Below, in pieces: positions 9,736 through 16,838 of a DNA stretch of 64,000 bases. Source of the DNA: VAZQ01 sp963816745 (lineage in GTDB: Bacteria > Pseudomonadota > Alphaproteobacteria > Rhizobiales > Xanthobacteraceae); contig CAWFLQ010000013.1 in NCBI GenBank assembly GCA_963816745.1, positions 248,001 through 312,000 on the forward strand, in the 5' to 3' direction. The notes below the pieces were generated by a model. The model saw nothing but the letters and a program-made list of their open reading frames with translations, was not told the origin of the DNA and did no database searches. The number at the start of each line of letters is the position of its first letter. Position 1 is the first letter of the stretch. The translations under genes were made by a program, and so were the position numbers.

Positions 9736-10371
9736 ATGGCTGAAGCAATGGCCGAGAGCGAACGCAGCGAGGAGATTCTGATCGTCGACGACGATGCGAC
9801 GGTGCGCGACTCCCTGTCGATGCTGTTCGCGCTCGAGGGTTATCGGGTGACGACCTTCATGGATGGCAGCTCGTTCGTCTCGGCCGCGCGGACGCGCCCG
9901 ATCGCCTGCGTGCTGCTCGACATCTACGTTCCGGGAAAATCGGGACTGGAGATTCTCAAGGATCTCGACGCCAACAGCTATTCCGCCCCGATCCTCATCA
10001 TGTCTGCTCACGGAAATATTCCTATTGCGGTCGAAGCCATCAAGAGCGGAGCCTTCGATTTCATCGAAAAGCGGCAGGACGCCGTCGCGATCGTCGATCG
10101 TGTGCATGAAGCGATGGACGCATGGGCGCGTATGCGGCAACTCAACGGCAATCTGTCCGACCCCACATCGCGGTCCTTTCCCGGCCGTGATCGGCTGACG
10201 CCGCGTGAGCGCGACGTGCTGAACCAGATCGCGTCTGCGGCCTCCAACAAGGAGGCCGCGAAAAATCTCGGCATCAGCCAGCGGACCGTCGAGATCCACC
10301 GGGTGCACATCATGCAGAAGCTCGGTGCGAAAAATACCGCCGACCTCATTCGCATCGTGCTGACCAGATGA
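9736..10371 (+). CDS. FixJ/NarL-type response regulator
   Basis: A 211-residue two-domain regulator: receiver domain (acidic pocket D18-D20, phospho-acceptor D62 in VLLDIYVPG, Thr/Ser position MSAHG) and a C-terminal LuxR-type helix-turn-helix (LTPRERDVLNQIASAASNKE, GISQRTVEIHR). The conserved lysine is kept, but the usual KPFD loop reads EKRQD, so the Pro and Phe after the Lys are replaced. A GAGG ribosome-binding site precedes the ATG. It lies upstream of a PAS histidine kinase and a REC-Hpt gene and is the likely DNA-binding output of that cluster. Targets unknown. Confidence 0.9.
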   Translation: MAEAMAESERSEEILIVDDDATVRDSLSMLFALEGYRVTTFMDGSSFVSAARTRPIACVLLDIYVPGKSGLEILKDLDANSYSAPILIMSAHGNIPIAVEAIKSGAFDFIEKRQDAVAIVDRVHEAMDAWARMRQLNGNLSDPTSRSFPGRDRLTPRERDVLNQIASAASNKEAAKNLGISQRTVEIHRVHIMQKLGAKNTADLIRIVLTR

Positions 10372-10616
10372 GCGATGTGCAAACAGGGTGGTCATCGAGA
10401 CCACGCTGTCGCTCGGAGTTCCAGTATTATAAGAATTTATCGCTAGTTATGGACTGTTATGACGGTATTTCTATTTAAGTACTACTGCATAAGAACTTAT
10501 GCTTACTCGGTTTATGCAACTCCGGATACGTTCTGTTAACGCATAATTATATTCTGGAACATCAGAATTGCCGTCGAGATCCGAGCGTTGTGCGTGCTTC
10601 TCGGAGAACAAACGCG
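10372..10616. promoter_or_regulatory. AT-rich control region with 16-bp palindrome
   Basis: This gap is strongly AT-rich against its surroundings. It holds a perfect 16-bp palindrome, GCATAAGAACTTATGC (10487-10502), and outer complementary ends GTTCCAG (10418 region) and CTGGAAC (10554 region). Such symmetry in a promoter-like gap suggests an operator for a dimeric regulator, possibly one of the adjacent regulators. No experiment-level claim is made. Confidence 0.5.
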
Positions 10617-11072
10617 ATGACTCATTCGACGCGGCTGACGGCGGCGATGATCGGTCTGGTGCTGTTGGCGGCGCCTGCGCTGGCGCTGCTCGCCTATCGC
10701 AACGTCGAAACGTCCATTCTGCTGGCCGGACTCGCCGCGATCCTGGGTGTCGTCGTCGCAACGGTTCTGATGGCGGATGCGTTGACGCGGCCGCTGGTCG
10801 AGATGGCGGATGCGGTTACCACACTCGCGCGCGCGCGGACTGCCGAGCTCGCGAGCGACGCACAGCACATGAACGTGGTGGCGTTGGAGGCGTACGCGCA
10901 GCGCAAGCGCACGTACGCAGCGGAAGCGGAGCCGGCGAGCTCACCCGATGGCGCGGGCGGAGCCCGGGCCGCCGAGCAGCGCAAACCCGATACCGGGCAG
11001 ACTACCGGACAGCCGGTCGGCAGTACGATCGACTTCGTCATCCCTTCCGATCGTCGCGAGCAACGCCCTTGA
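10617..11072 (+). CDS. Two-helix membrane/HAMP-like module, probably the kinase N-terminus
   Basis: A 151-residue frame with two membrane helices (LTAAMIGLVLLAAPALALL and TSILLAGLAAILGVVVATVLM) followed by a HAMP-like linker (ADALTRPLVEMADAVTTLAR) and a hydrophilic tail. This is the normal front end of a membrane histidine kinase. The frame stops at a TGA that overlaps a TTG opening the PAS-kinase frame, so it is either a separate subunit translated by coupling or one kinase broken by a frame error. GGAG lies about 10 bases before the ATG. The single-kinase reading fits family architecture better. Confidence 0.6.
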   Translation: MTHSTRLTAAMIGLVLLAAPALALLAYRNVETSILLAGLAAILGVVVATVLMADALTRPLVEMADAVTTLARARTAELASDAQHMNVVALEAYAQRKRTYAAEAEPASSPDGAGGARAAEQRKPDTGQTTGQPVGSTIDFVIPSDRREQRP

Positions 11073-12535
11073 GAAATCGCGCAAGAAAACGCGGGGCTCC
11101 GGCGGCGCGAGCGGACGGCCGTGGCGATGTCCGAGCGGAGGAGATATTCCGGTTCGCGGTCGATGCCTGCCCCGGCGGCATCGTCATGATCGACTCCGGC
11201 GGAAAGATCGTGGTGGTCAACGCGGAGGCCGAGCAGATGTTCGGCTATCGCAGTCACGAGCTGGTCGGTCGATCGGTCGATATGCTGGTGCCCGAGCGGC
11301 TGCGCCCGGAATACGTCCGGCTTCTCCGGCAACTCGATATCCGGTCCGACGGCCACCGCGCGGGATTGGGTCGCGAGCTCTTCGGACTGCGCAAGGACGG
11401 CGGCGAGTTCCCGGTAGAGATCGGCCTCAATCCGCTCCGTACTCGGGAAGGTCCGATGGTTCTCTGCGTGGTCGTCAACATCACCCAGCGCAAGCAGATG
11501 GAGCGCCTGAAGGACGAGTTCGTCTCCACGGTGAGCCACGAGCTGCGCACGCCGCTGACGTCGATCGCTGCTTCGCTCGGTCTCCTCAGTGGCGCGGCGC
11601 AATACGATCTGCCCGCGACGGCGAAACGCCTGATCGCGATCGCGCATTCGAACAGCGAGCAACTCGTTCGATTGATCAACGACATTCTCGACGTCGAGAA
11701 GATCGAGTCCGGAAACGTCTCGTTCGATCTCGAGCGCATCGAGGTCGTGACGCTGGTCGAGCAGACCATCGAGGCTAGTCGCGCATTCGCCGAAGGCTGC
11801 GGCGTGCGGTTTCGCCTCGACGCATCGGGTCCGCACGAGGTGCGCGCCGATCCCGACCGGCTCATGCAGGTCGTCACCAACCTGTTGTCGAACGCGATCA
11901 AGTTCTCGTCCCGCGCCGCGCTGGCGACCCCGGACTTGATCCGGGGGAGCAGCCAGCGCGACAACACCATAGATGCGCGCGCGCATAGCGCGTCGGAAGA
12001 CGCGCGTGAACGCGCTGTTGACACTCGCCCTGAAACGGGCTCGTCGGCGCGCGCCGCGCTGGCGACCCCGGACTTGATCCGGGGGAGCAGCCAGCGCGGC
12101 AACACCATGGATGCGCGCGCCGGACACTCGCCTGAAACGGGCTCGTCGGCGCACGCGGCCGAAGTGGTGGTCTCGATCGTCTCGCGTGATGAGAGGGTTC
12201 GCATCAGCGTCAGGGACCACGGCCCCGGAATTCCGGAGAGCTTCAGGCCTCATGTGTTCGAAAGGTTCGCCCAGGCCGACGCGACGGCGGCGCAGCCGAA
12301 GGGCGGCAGCGGCCTCGGGCTGAGCATCGTGAAGCAGATCGTGCTCAGGCTCGGCGGCGAGGTCGGCTTTCTCGATGCGCCGGGCGGCGGAACGATCTTC
12401 TACGTCGATCTGCCCGGCCTGGAGGGCGAGGGACACCGCGATGCCGAGCGCCGAGACCGATACAATGGCGCGCGCATGTGCCGTTGCGATGATACCCGCG
12501 CGCCACCTGCATTCGCGAGGACGGGGACGGCATGA
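11069..12535 (+). CDS. PAS-domain sensor histidine kinase with in-frame repeat insertion
   Basis: The frame carries a PAS domain (FRFAVDACPGGIVMIDSGGK to the VVVNITQRKQ end), a HisKA dimerisation helix with phospho-acceptor His about residue 157 (STVSHELRTPLTSIAASLG) and an HATPase domain with N box NLLSNAIKFS, G1 VRDHGPGIPE, F box ERFAQAD and G2 GGSGLGLSI. Between N box and G1 there is an extra segment of about 79 residues encoded by two palindromic repeats, absent from ordinary kinases. The conventional start is unclear: TTG at 11069 overlaps the preceding stop. The stop overlaps the next ATG by four bases (ATGA), so kinase and REC-Hpt protein are coupled. Confidence 0.82.
   Translation: MRNRARKRGAPAARADGRGDVRAEEIFRFAVDACPGGIVMIDSGGKIVVVNAEAEQMFGYRSHELVGRSVDMLVPERLRPEYVRLLRQLDIRSDGHRAGLGRELFGLRKDGGEFPVEIGLNPLRTREGPMVLCVVVNITQRKQMERLKDEFVSTVSHELRTPLTSIAASLGLLSGAAQYDLPATAKRLIAIAHSNSEQLVRLINDILDVEKIESGNVSFDLERIEVVTLVEQTIEASRAFAEGCGVRFRLDASGPHEVRADPDRLMQVVTNLLSNAIKFSSRAALATPDLIRGSSQRDNTIDARAHSASEDARERAVDTRPETGSSARAALATPDLIRGSSQRGNTMDARAGHSPETGSSAHAAEVVVSIVSRDERVRISVRDHGPGIPESFRPHVFERFAQADATAAQPKGGSGLGLSIVKQIVLRLGGEVGFLDAPGGGTIFYVDLPGLEGEGHRDAERRDRYNGARMCRCDDTRAPPAFARTGTA
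11915..12153. repeat. Tandem palindromic repeats inserted in the kinase ATPase domain
   Basis: Two related units, 11915-12052 and 12053-12153. Each begins GCCGCGCTGGCGACCCC, contains the hairpin CCCCGGACTTGATCCGGGG and an outer pair CGCTGG / CCAGCG, and ends GGGCTCGTCGGCGC. Unit 1 has an extra self-complementary block (GCGCATAGCGCGTCGG…). Both are open in the kinase frame and encode ATPDLIRGSSQR twice. A sibling unit lies at 5176-5264. They behave like palindromic elements tolerated inside coding sequence. Confidence 0.85.
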
Positions 12536-13200
12536 GAGCCTATCGCATCCTCCACGTTGACGATGAGCCCGACATTCGCGAGGTCGTCGAGCTTTGCCTC
12601 GGTCTCGACCCGGCATTCGCCGTTCGTGGCTGTGGGTGCGGCCGCGATGCGCTCGCGGCGGCGGCGGACTGGTCACCCGACCTGATCCTGTGCGACGTCA
12701 TGATGACGGACATGGACGGGCCGGCGCTGCTCGCACAACTGCGCCAGTGCCCGCGAACCGCCGATACTCCGGTGGTCTTCATGACCGCCCGCGCGCAAAA
12801 GCGCGAGCTCGAGCAATTCAAATCGCTCGGTGCGGTCGGCGTGATCGCCAAGCCGTTCGATCCCATGACGCTGGGCGATGCCATTCGCTGCCATCTGCGC
12901 GCGGCGGGCCTGGCGGCCTTGCGCACGGGTTTCGTCGGGCGGATGCGGACGGATGCCGAGCGGCTGGCCCAATGTCGCGAACGGCTGCGGAACGGCGCGA
13001 GCGCCTCGCAGGCGCTCGAAGAGATAAAATCGTTCGCGCACGCCCTCGTGGGCGCCGCGGGCATCTTTGCGTTCCAGCGCATCAGCTCCGCGGCCTCGAC
13101 CCTCGAGCTGCGCGCGGCGGAGGCGCTCGCCGGCCGCGGCACGGCCGGCAAGGTCGAGTGCGAGCTCGATGCGCTGCTGGAGTGCATCGAGCACGTCTAG
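12532..13200 (+). CDS. Receiver-Hpt phosphorelay protein
   Basis: A 222-residue protein with an N-terminal receiver domain (VDDEPD at 9-14, phospho-acceptor D55 in LILCDVMM, FMTARAQ, VIAKPFDP) and a C-terminal helical domain with an Hpt-like motif, FAHALVGAAGIFAF, placing a candidate phospho-His at about residue 170. There is no DNA-binding domain, so it probably relays or drains phosphate between the kinase and the FixJ-like regulator. Start overlaps the kinase stop by four bases. The Hpt assignment rests on the short His-x-Leu-x-Gly pattern. Confidence 0.8.
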   Translation: MRAYRILHVDDEPDIREVVELCLGLDPAFAVRGCGCGRDALAAAADWSPDLILCDVMMTDMDGPALLAQLRQCPRTADTPVVFMTARAQKRELEQFKSLGAVGVIAKPFDPMTLGDAIRCHLRAAGLAALRTGFVGRMRTDAERLAQCRERLRNGASASQALEEIKSFAHALVGAAGIFAFQRISSAASTLELRAAEALAGRGTAGKVECELDALLECIEHV

Positions 13201-13227
13201 ACGATGATTGCTAGCGAACGGCCTGCA

Positions 13228-13785
13228 TCAGAATTTGGTGCACGGAGCCTTTGTTTGCCCTACGAGGCGGCCGCTCAGGCCGTCGATCTTCTCATCGACA
13301 CATGAGTTGTCCGAAAGTTGGACCCTTCTTGTGATCGTTGACCCGGTTTTCTTGATGTCGAGCACGGTCGAGGTCTTGGCGGCCGGCGCGCCTTGCGCGA
13401 ATGCGGCGGACATCAACGCAAATTGAGGATCCGGTTTGAACATGTCTTTTGTGATGATCCACCTGAAGACTTTTCTGTCGGGATTGTGCAAGGGCGTCAG
13501 CTGGATCAGAAGGTCTCCCGATGGACATGCCTGCAAATCAATTGCGTAAGATGTTTGAGACGAGAGCTTCACATTGTGTTCGGCTCCCAGGCAGTCGTGA
13601 TTTCTTCCCCACGCTTCCAACTGTTCGACTTCGGCTTGCTTTGCCCCCTTGTCGAAAGCGATCGGCCACGTGACACCACTGGCAAGAAGCGCGCCGACAA
13701 GACCGGAAATCGTGGTGAGGATTGCGATGGGGAGGGCCGAATACTGCAATACCCAATGCCACCAGTGTTGCGGTTGCGCGTCCAT
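13228..13785 (-). CDS. Single-helix membrane-anchored hypothetical protein
   Basis: A 185-residue protein with one hydrophobic helix at about residues 15-40 (LPIAILTTISGLVGALLASG) and a soluble remainder with two to four cysteines (CLGAEHN, LQACPSGD, SCVDEK, APCTKF). The ATG at 13785 is chosen because GGAG stands about 8 bases upstream; an upstream in-frame Met at 13869 lacks one. It converges on the REC-Hpt gene. Not recognised; an envelope-located role is likely from the anchor. Confidence 0.65.
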   Translation of the reverse strand: MDAQPQHWWHWVLQYSALPIAILTTISGLVGALLASGVTWPIAFDKGAKQAEVEQLEAWGRNHDCLGAEHNVKLSSQTSYAIDLQACPSGDLLIQLTPLHNPDRKVFRWIITKDMFKPDPQFALMSAAFAQGAPAAKTSTVLDIKKTGSTITRRVQLSDNSCVDEKIDGLSGRLVGQTKAPCTKF

Positions 13786-14125
13786 GGCTCGCTCCGATGG
13801 CTCGTGGCGCCAATTCGGCGTCTTTGTTCGCGGCGCAACGCCGATGGCACAAATTGGGCCTACCAGCATTTGTCGGCGTCGCGTGTGAGCGGGTTCACGT
13901 TCCGGCAGTGGCTATGACCGATTCCGCTCCACTGGGTCCGGAAAAACCGTCGGGCCCCTCGTTAGGGCGCCGACCCGCCGCCGCGGCGCTTGCACACTTG
14001 CCTGGTACCTACGCCCTCGAAGACGACGCCCCCGGCGCAGCTGGGACATAGCCGGCCATGCGATCTTGGGCTATCCTGCTGCAGGCTCGTCGCAGGGATA
14101 AGGACAGAGAGGGGAGAGCATTGAA
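13786..14125. other. Intergenic region without supported gene
   Basis: About 340 bases between divergent small genes. Short open frames are present on both strands but none has both codon bias and a ribosome-binding site. The last 30 bases carry the GGGGAG site of the next gene. Confidence 0.4.
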
Positions 14126-14350
14126 ATGAGGATCATCATAGCGGCAGTGCTCATTGCGTTCTCGACGGTGTGCGTTTGCGCCCAGGGAATCGGCAAGGGC
14201 GGTGGCGGTCCGCCCAAGAAGAGCGAGGCGGAACTGGCGGAGGAGAAGAAGAACCAGAGGATCGACGAGAAGGCATATAACGACGCGCTTTCCAGAATCC
14301 CCGACAAGACCCCGCCGAAAAAGCCCGACCCGTGGGGAAATGTGCGCTAG
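14126..14350 (+). CDS. Small secreted hypothetical protein
   Basis: A 74-residue peptide with an N-terminal signal (IIIAAVLIAFSTVCVCAQG) and a short charged body rich in Lys, Glu and Pro (PKKSEAELAEEKKNQ, ending PKKPDPWGNVR). A GGGGAG ribosome-binding site lies about 10 bases upstream. Similar short exported proteins with the same ending occur widely in Bradyrhizobium-type genomes, without known function. The Cys in the signal region could suit a lipobox but the fit is poor. Confidence 0.65.
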   Translation: MRIIIAAVLIAFSTVCVCAQGIGKGGGGPPKKSEAELAEEKKNQRIDEKAYNDALSRIPDKTPPKKPDPWGNVR

Positions 14351-14431
14351 GCCCTCGGTGCCGCTCCAGAGCGCTCATGTGTGTTCGGCGCGTGACCTGA
14401 ATACGGGAGGGCACCCCACTGGAGGTTCGCC

Positions 14432-14505
14432 ATGATCCGCGCCGCGTTGCGGCAGCCGCCGATCCTGCCGAGCAGCCGCCGAGCGATCCCAAGAAGGTGA
14501 ATTAA
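14432..14505 (+). pseudogene. Possible remnant of a very small gene
   Basis: An ATG with a good GGAGG site opens a frame that soon stops, while a second frame in the same 74 bases ends naturally as AAADPAEQPPSDPKKVN before TAA. The two halves would join if one or four bases had been lost. This may be a tiny exported peptide with a consensus error or a decayed gene; support is slight. Confidence 0.22.
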
Positions 14506-14666
14506 TCGGCGCGCCCGATGGTCTACTGACCGAACCCGTCCGCCCGCGTATCTTGCTCGCGGGTCCCGGCTGGCGATTATCCATGCATCTCCGTCAATGG
14601 GCCACGTGGCCGATGGCGGCGCGCGCGCAGCAGGGACCACGTACCGGCAGAAGAAGGGGTGCCGCG

Positions 14667-15521
14667 ATGAAAACGGCCTTGGCTTTAGCCGTTGCCGGCA
14701 TGGTCCTCGTCACCGCAACGGCGTCAACAGCGTTTGCCGCTTCGAAAAGCAACCGGGTCAGTGTCACGTATGTGCTTCCGAAAGACCCCGCACATCAGCT
14801 GATATACGAGCGACTGAAGGAGCACCGCGCGCTCGAGAGGTTGCAGAAATTTCTCAGCCCGTTCCGGCTTCCCAGGACGTTGAAAGTGTCGTTGGCGGGG
14901 TGTGACGGAGAGGCCGATGCCTTCTATGGCGATGACGCAATAACGATTTGCTACGAATATATCAGCGAGCTGTGGAAGAACATGCCTGCGGAGACGACGG
15001 AGGCCGGCACCGCGCCGATGGACACGATCATCGGTCCCTTGTTCGACACCGCCCTGCACGAATTCGCGCATGCCTTGTTCGACATGCTCAACGTGTGGGT
15101 GCTCGGGCGCGAGGAAGACGCGGCCGATCAGGTGGCGGCCTATATCAATCTCCAGTTCGGCAAGGCCGAGGCGCGCCGACTGATCATGGGCACCGCATAC
15201 GCCTATGCGAGCGAGGCGGAACGTGCTGCCCCGCTGTCGCTGAAGCAATTCGCTGACGAGCATGGCACGCCCGCGCAGCGTGCGTACAACGTGTTATGCA
15301 TCGCGTATGGTGCCGATCCGGAGCTGTTCGGCGACCTCGTGACCAAAGGGTATTTGCCGAAGAAGCGAGCCGAGGGTTGCGGTGACGAATATCGACAGAT
15401 TGCGGACGCATTTGAAGGATTGATCAGCCCCCATCTCAACCGTGCCCAGGCGAAGAGAATCTTGGATGGAGCCTGGCTGCCCAAACCAACCCCCAAGCGG
15501 CTGCACCGTCGGCCCGGTTGA
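14667..15521 (+). CDS. DUF4344-type secreted metallopeptidase-like protein
   Basis: A 284-residue protein with signal peptide (ALALAVAGMVLVTATASTAFA). The zinc-protease motif HEFAH is present in TALHEFAHALFDML, with a downstream acidic GREEDAADQVAAY that supplies the third ligand candidate, as in DUF4344 putative metallopeptidases. Cysteine pairs (CDGEAD / TICYEY and VLCIAYG / EGCGDEY) suggest disulfides in the periplasm. ATG at 14667 is preferred over upstream starts because of AAGGGG before it and the signal peptide that follows. Substrate unknown. Confidence 0.82.
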   Translation: MKTALALAVAGMVLVTATASTAFAASKSNRVSVTYVLPKDPAHQLIYERLKEHRALERLQKFLSPFRLPRTLKVSLAGCDGEADAFYGDDAITICYEYISELWKNMPAETTEAGTAPMDTIIGPLFDTALHEFAHALFDMLNVWVLGREEDAADQVAAYINLQFGKAEARRLIMGTAYAYASEAERAAPLSLKQFADEHGTPAQRAYNVLCIAYGADPELFGDLVTKGYLPKKRAEGCGDEYRQIADAFEGLISPHLNRAQAKRILDGAWLPKPTPKRLHRRPG

Positions 15522-15583
15522 GCAGAACCAGCGCCTTGGGGTCGTCGTGCGCCCTCAATTCATTTTTGAGCAAGGACAAGCGT

Positions 15584-15841
15584 CTATTTTTTCTTGGTTG
15601 TACGCTGGATCCGGCAATAGGCCCTGCGCTTTTCCTTCCCGGTCTCGGCGTCGGTGACCGCAGCAACCCAATAGCAGTCGGTGCGGGCTCCGCACGCCGT
15701 CTGGTCCTTGAGCGTGATGCAGGCCGGGTCCTTCGCAGGTTGCGCCGGGGCCTTCGCGGGTTGGGCGGATGTATTGGCGAACGATGCCGTCAGCAGGACG
15801 GCGGCGGCAACGCCGATGATCCCGAAAGGAGCCTTGATCAT
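15584..15841 (-). CDS. Small secreted cysteine-containing protein
   Basis: An 85-residue exported protein: signal peptide (APFGIIGVAAAVLLTASFA), an alanine/proline linker (AQPAKAPAQPAKDPA) and a compact domain with four cysteines (ACITL, TACGARTDCYWV, RAYCRI) that probably form two disulfides, then a lysine tail. GAGGAGAG precedes the ATG at 15841. Function unknown; the four-Cys arrangement resembles small periplasmic binding or inhibitor domains in form only. Confidence 0.65.
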   Translation of the reverse strand: MIKAPFGIIGVAAAVLLTASFANTSAQPAKAPAQPAKDPACITLKDQTACGARTDCYWVAAVTDAETGKEKRRAYCRIQRTTKKK

Positions 15842-16055
15842 GGACACTCTCCTCGCAAGGATTTGAAACAAACTGCCTGCGAAACCTACGACAAGGGTAG
15901 CTGTCTGCCAACAGGGCGGAGCAGGCCTGCTGCGTCAGACCTCCCCTGCCTGCCCAGCTGCAAGGAAATTGGCGTACGTTGACAATAATCAATAAGTCTC
16001 GTGGCTTTGCCGTAGTAATGAGGCTTTCGGGGATCAAAGCCCTAGGAGATCCGAT

Positions 16056-16502
16056 ATGAGTGAGACAATCTCTCATCGAAGAGCGTGGTCCCTCAGAATG
16101 CTTGCGATTGTTGGTGGTGCCGCGCTGCTGACTACGGTGCCCGTTTCACTGCAATGGTCGCAACAGAAGGTGGCGGTGTCCTTTGACAGTGCCGAGGCTC
16201 GGGTCGGACGACCGCTTACACCGATGAGCGTTGCCGGCGTTAACCGGCGAGCAAATCGCCGCGCAGTCTATGCCGGCGTTGGCGGCGCTGCCGTTGGTTA
16301 CGGCGCTGGATCGTATTACGGCGGCTACAGCTATCCGGCCTATGCCGCACCATATTCGGGTTTCAGCTATCCGGCCTATGCCGCACCGACTGCGCCATAC
16401 TGGGGAACTGGCTGGGGAACCAACTGGGGAACTAGCTGGGGAACCAGCTACGACGATTCCCGTTACTATCGCCGGCCCTTTGTCGGTTGGCGTTCTTGGT
16501 AA
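16056..16502 (+). CDS. Glycine/tyrosine-rich exported repeat protein
   Basis: A 148-residue protein with an N-terminal hydrophobic segment (MLAIVGGAALLTTVPVSL) and a low-complexity C-terminal half: two copies of YSYPAYAAP-type units and four WGT-x repeats (WGTGWGTNWGTSWGTS). AGGAGA lies before the ATG. Proteins with an SVAGVNRR-like stretch and a Tyr/Gly-rich end are common in Bradyrhizobium relatives and are taken to be envelope proteins of unknown role. Confidence 0.65.
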   Translation: MSETISHRRAWSLRMLAIVGGAALLTTVPVSLQWSQQKVAVSFDSAEARVGRPLTPMSVAGVNRRANRRAVYAGVGGAAVGYGAGSYYGGYSYPAYAAPYSGFSYPAYAAPTAPYWGTGWGTNWGTSWGTSYDDSRYYRRPFVGWRSW

Positions 16503-16534
16503 AACTGACGTTGGTCTCCGCTATTTTCCGGACC

Positions 16535-16565
16535 CACGATTGAAAATATCCCTCTCAATCGTGGT
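16535..16565 (+). terminator. Terminator-like hairpin
   Basis: A 10-bp perfect stem (CCACGATTGA / TCAATCGTGG) with an 11-base loop lies 33 bases after the upstream stop. Only a short TT follows, so intrinsic termination is plausible but not certain. Confidence 0.45.
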
Positions 16566-16674
16566 TAGAGCCCCAGGGGCGTTTGCGGCGTCCCGGGGCT
16601 TGCATGACCTTGGGCGATCCAGAACAATCGAGCGATGACGGCGGCCACGATGCGGCTGCGATGCAGGCCAGCGT

Positions 16675-16704
16675 GAAGGCGCCGCGGCGCTCAAGATGGG
16701 TCAT
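16675..16704 (-). repeat. Palindromic element family, copy 1
   Basis: On the minus strand this reads ATGACCCATCTTGAGCGCCG followed by CGGCGCCTTC. Related copies lie at 21702-21722, 33693-33713 and 36060-36090. The core CGCCGCGGCG is itself palindromic. The element lies between genes here. Confidence 0.6.
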
Positions 16705-16838
16705 CGGCAGGCCACGCGAGCCGTTTCTCGAGGAAGTCGCTGCAGGAGTTCTGCAAAAGATTGGCGCGACTTCTTGTGCTCGACAAGAAGCTCTTGGAGT
16801 ACTGACAACGACCTTTCCCAATGCCGCAGGATTTAACA

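Noticed and set aside
11913..11940. CTGGCGACCCCGG as a tRNA-Arg 3'-end attachment copy
   Set aside because: The match to the tRNA end covers only the first dozen bases and belongs to the palindromic repeat; the rest does not align.
10694..12676. A 660-codon antisense frame under the histidine kinase
   Set aside because: The sense strand carries all kinase motifs; the antisense frame is a shadow of high third-position GC.
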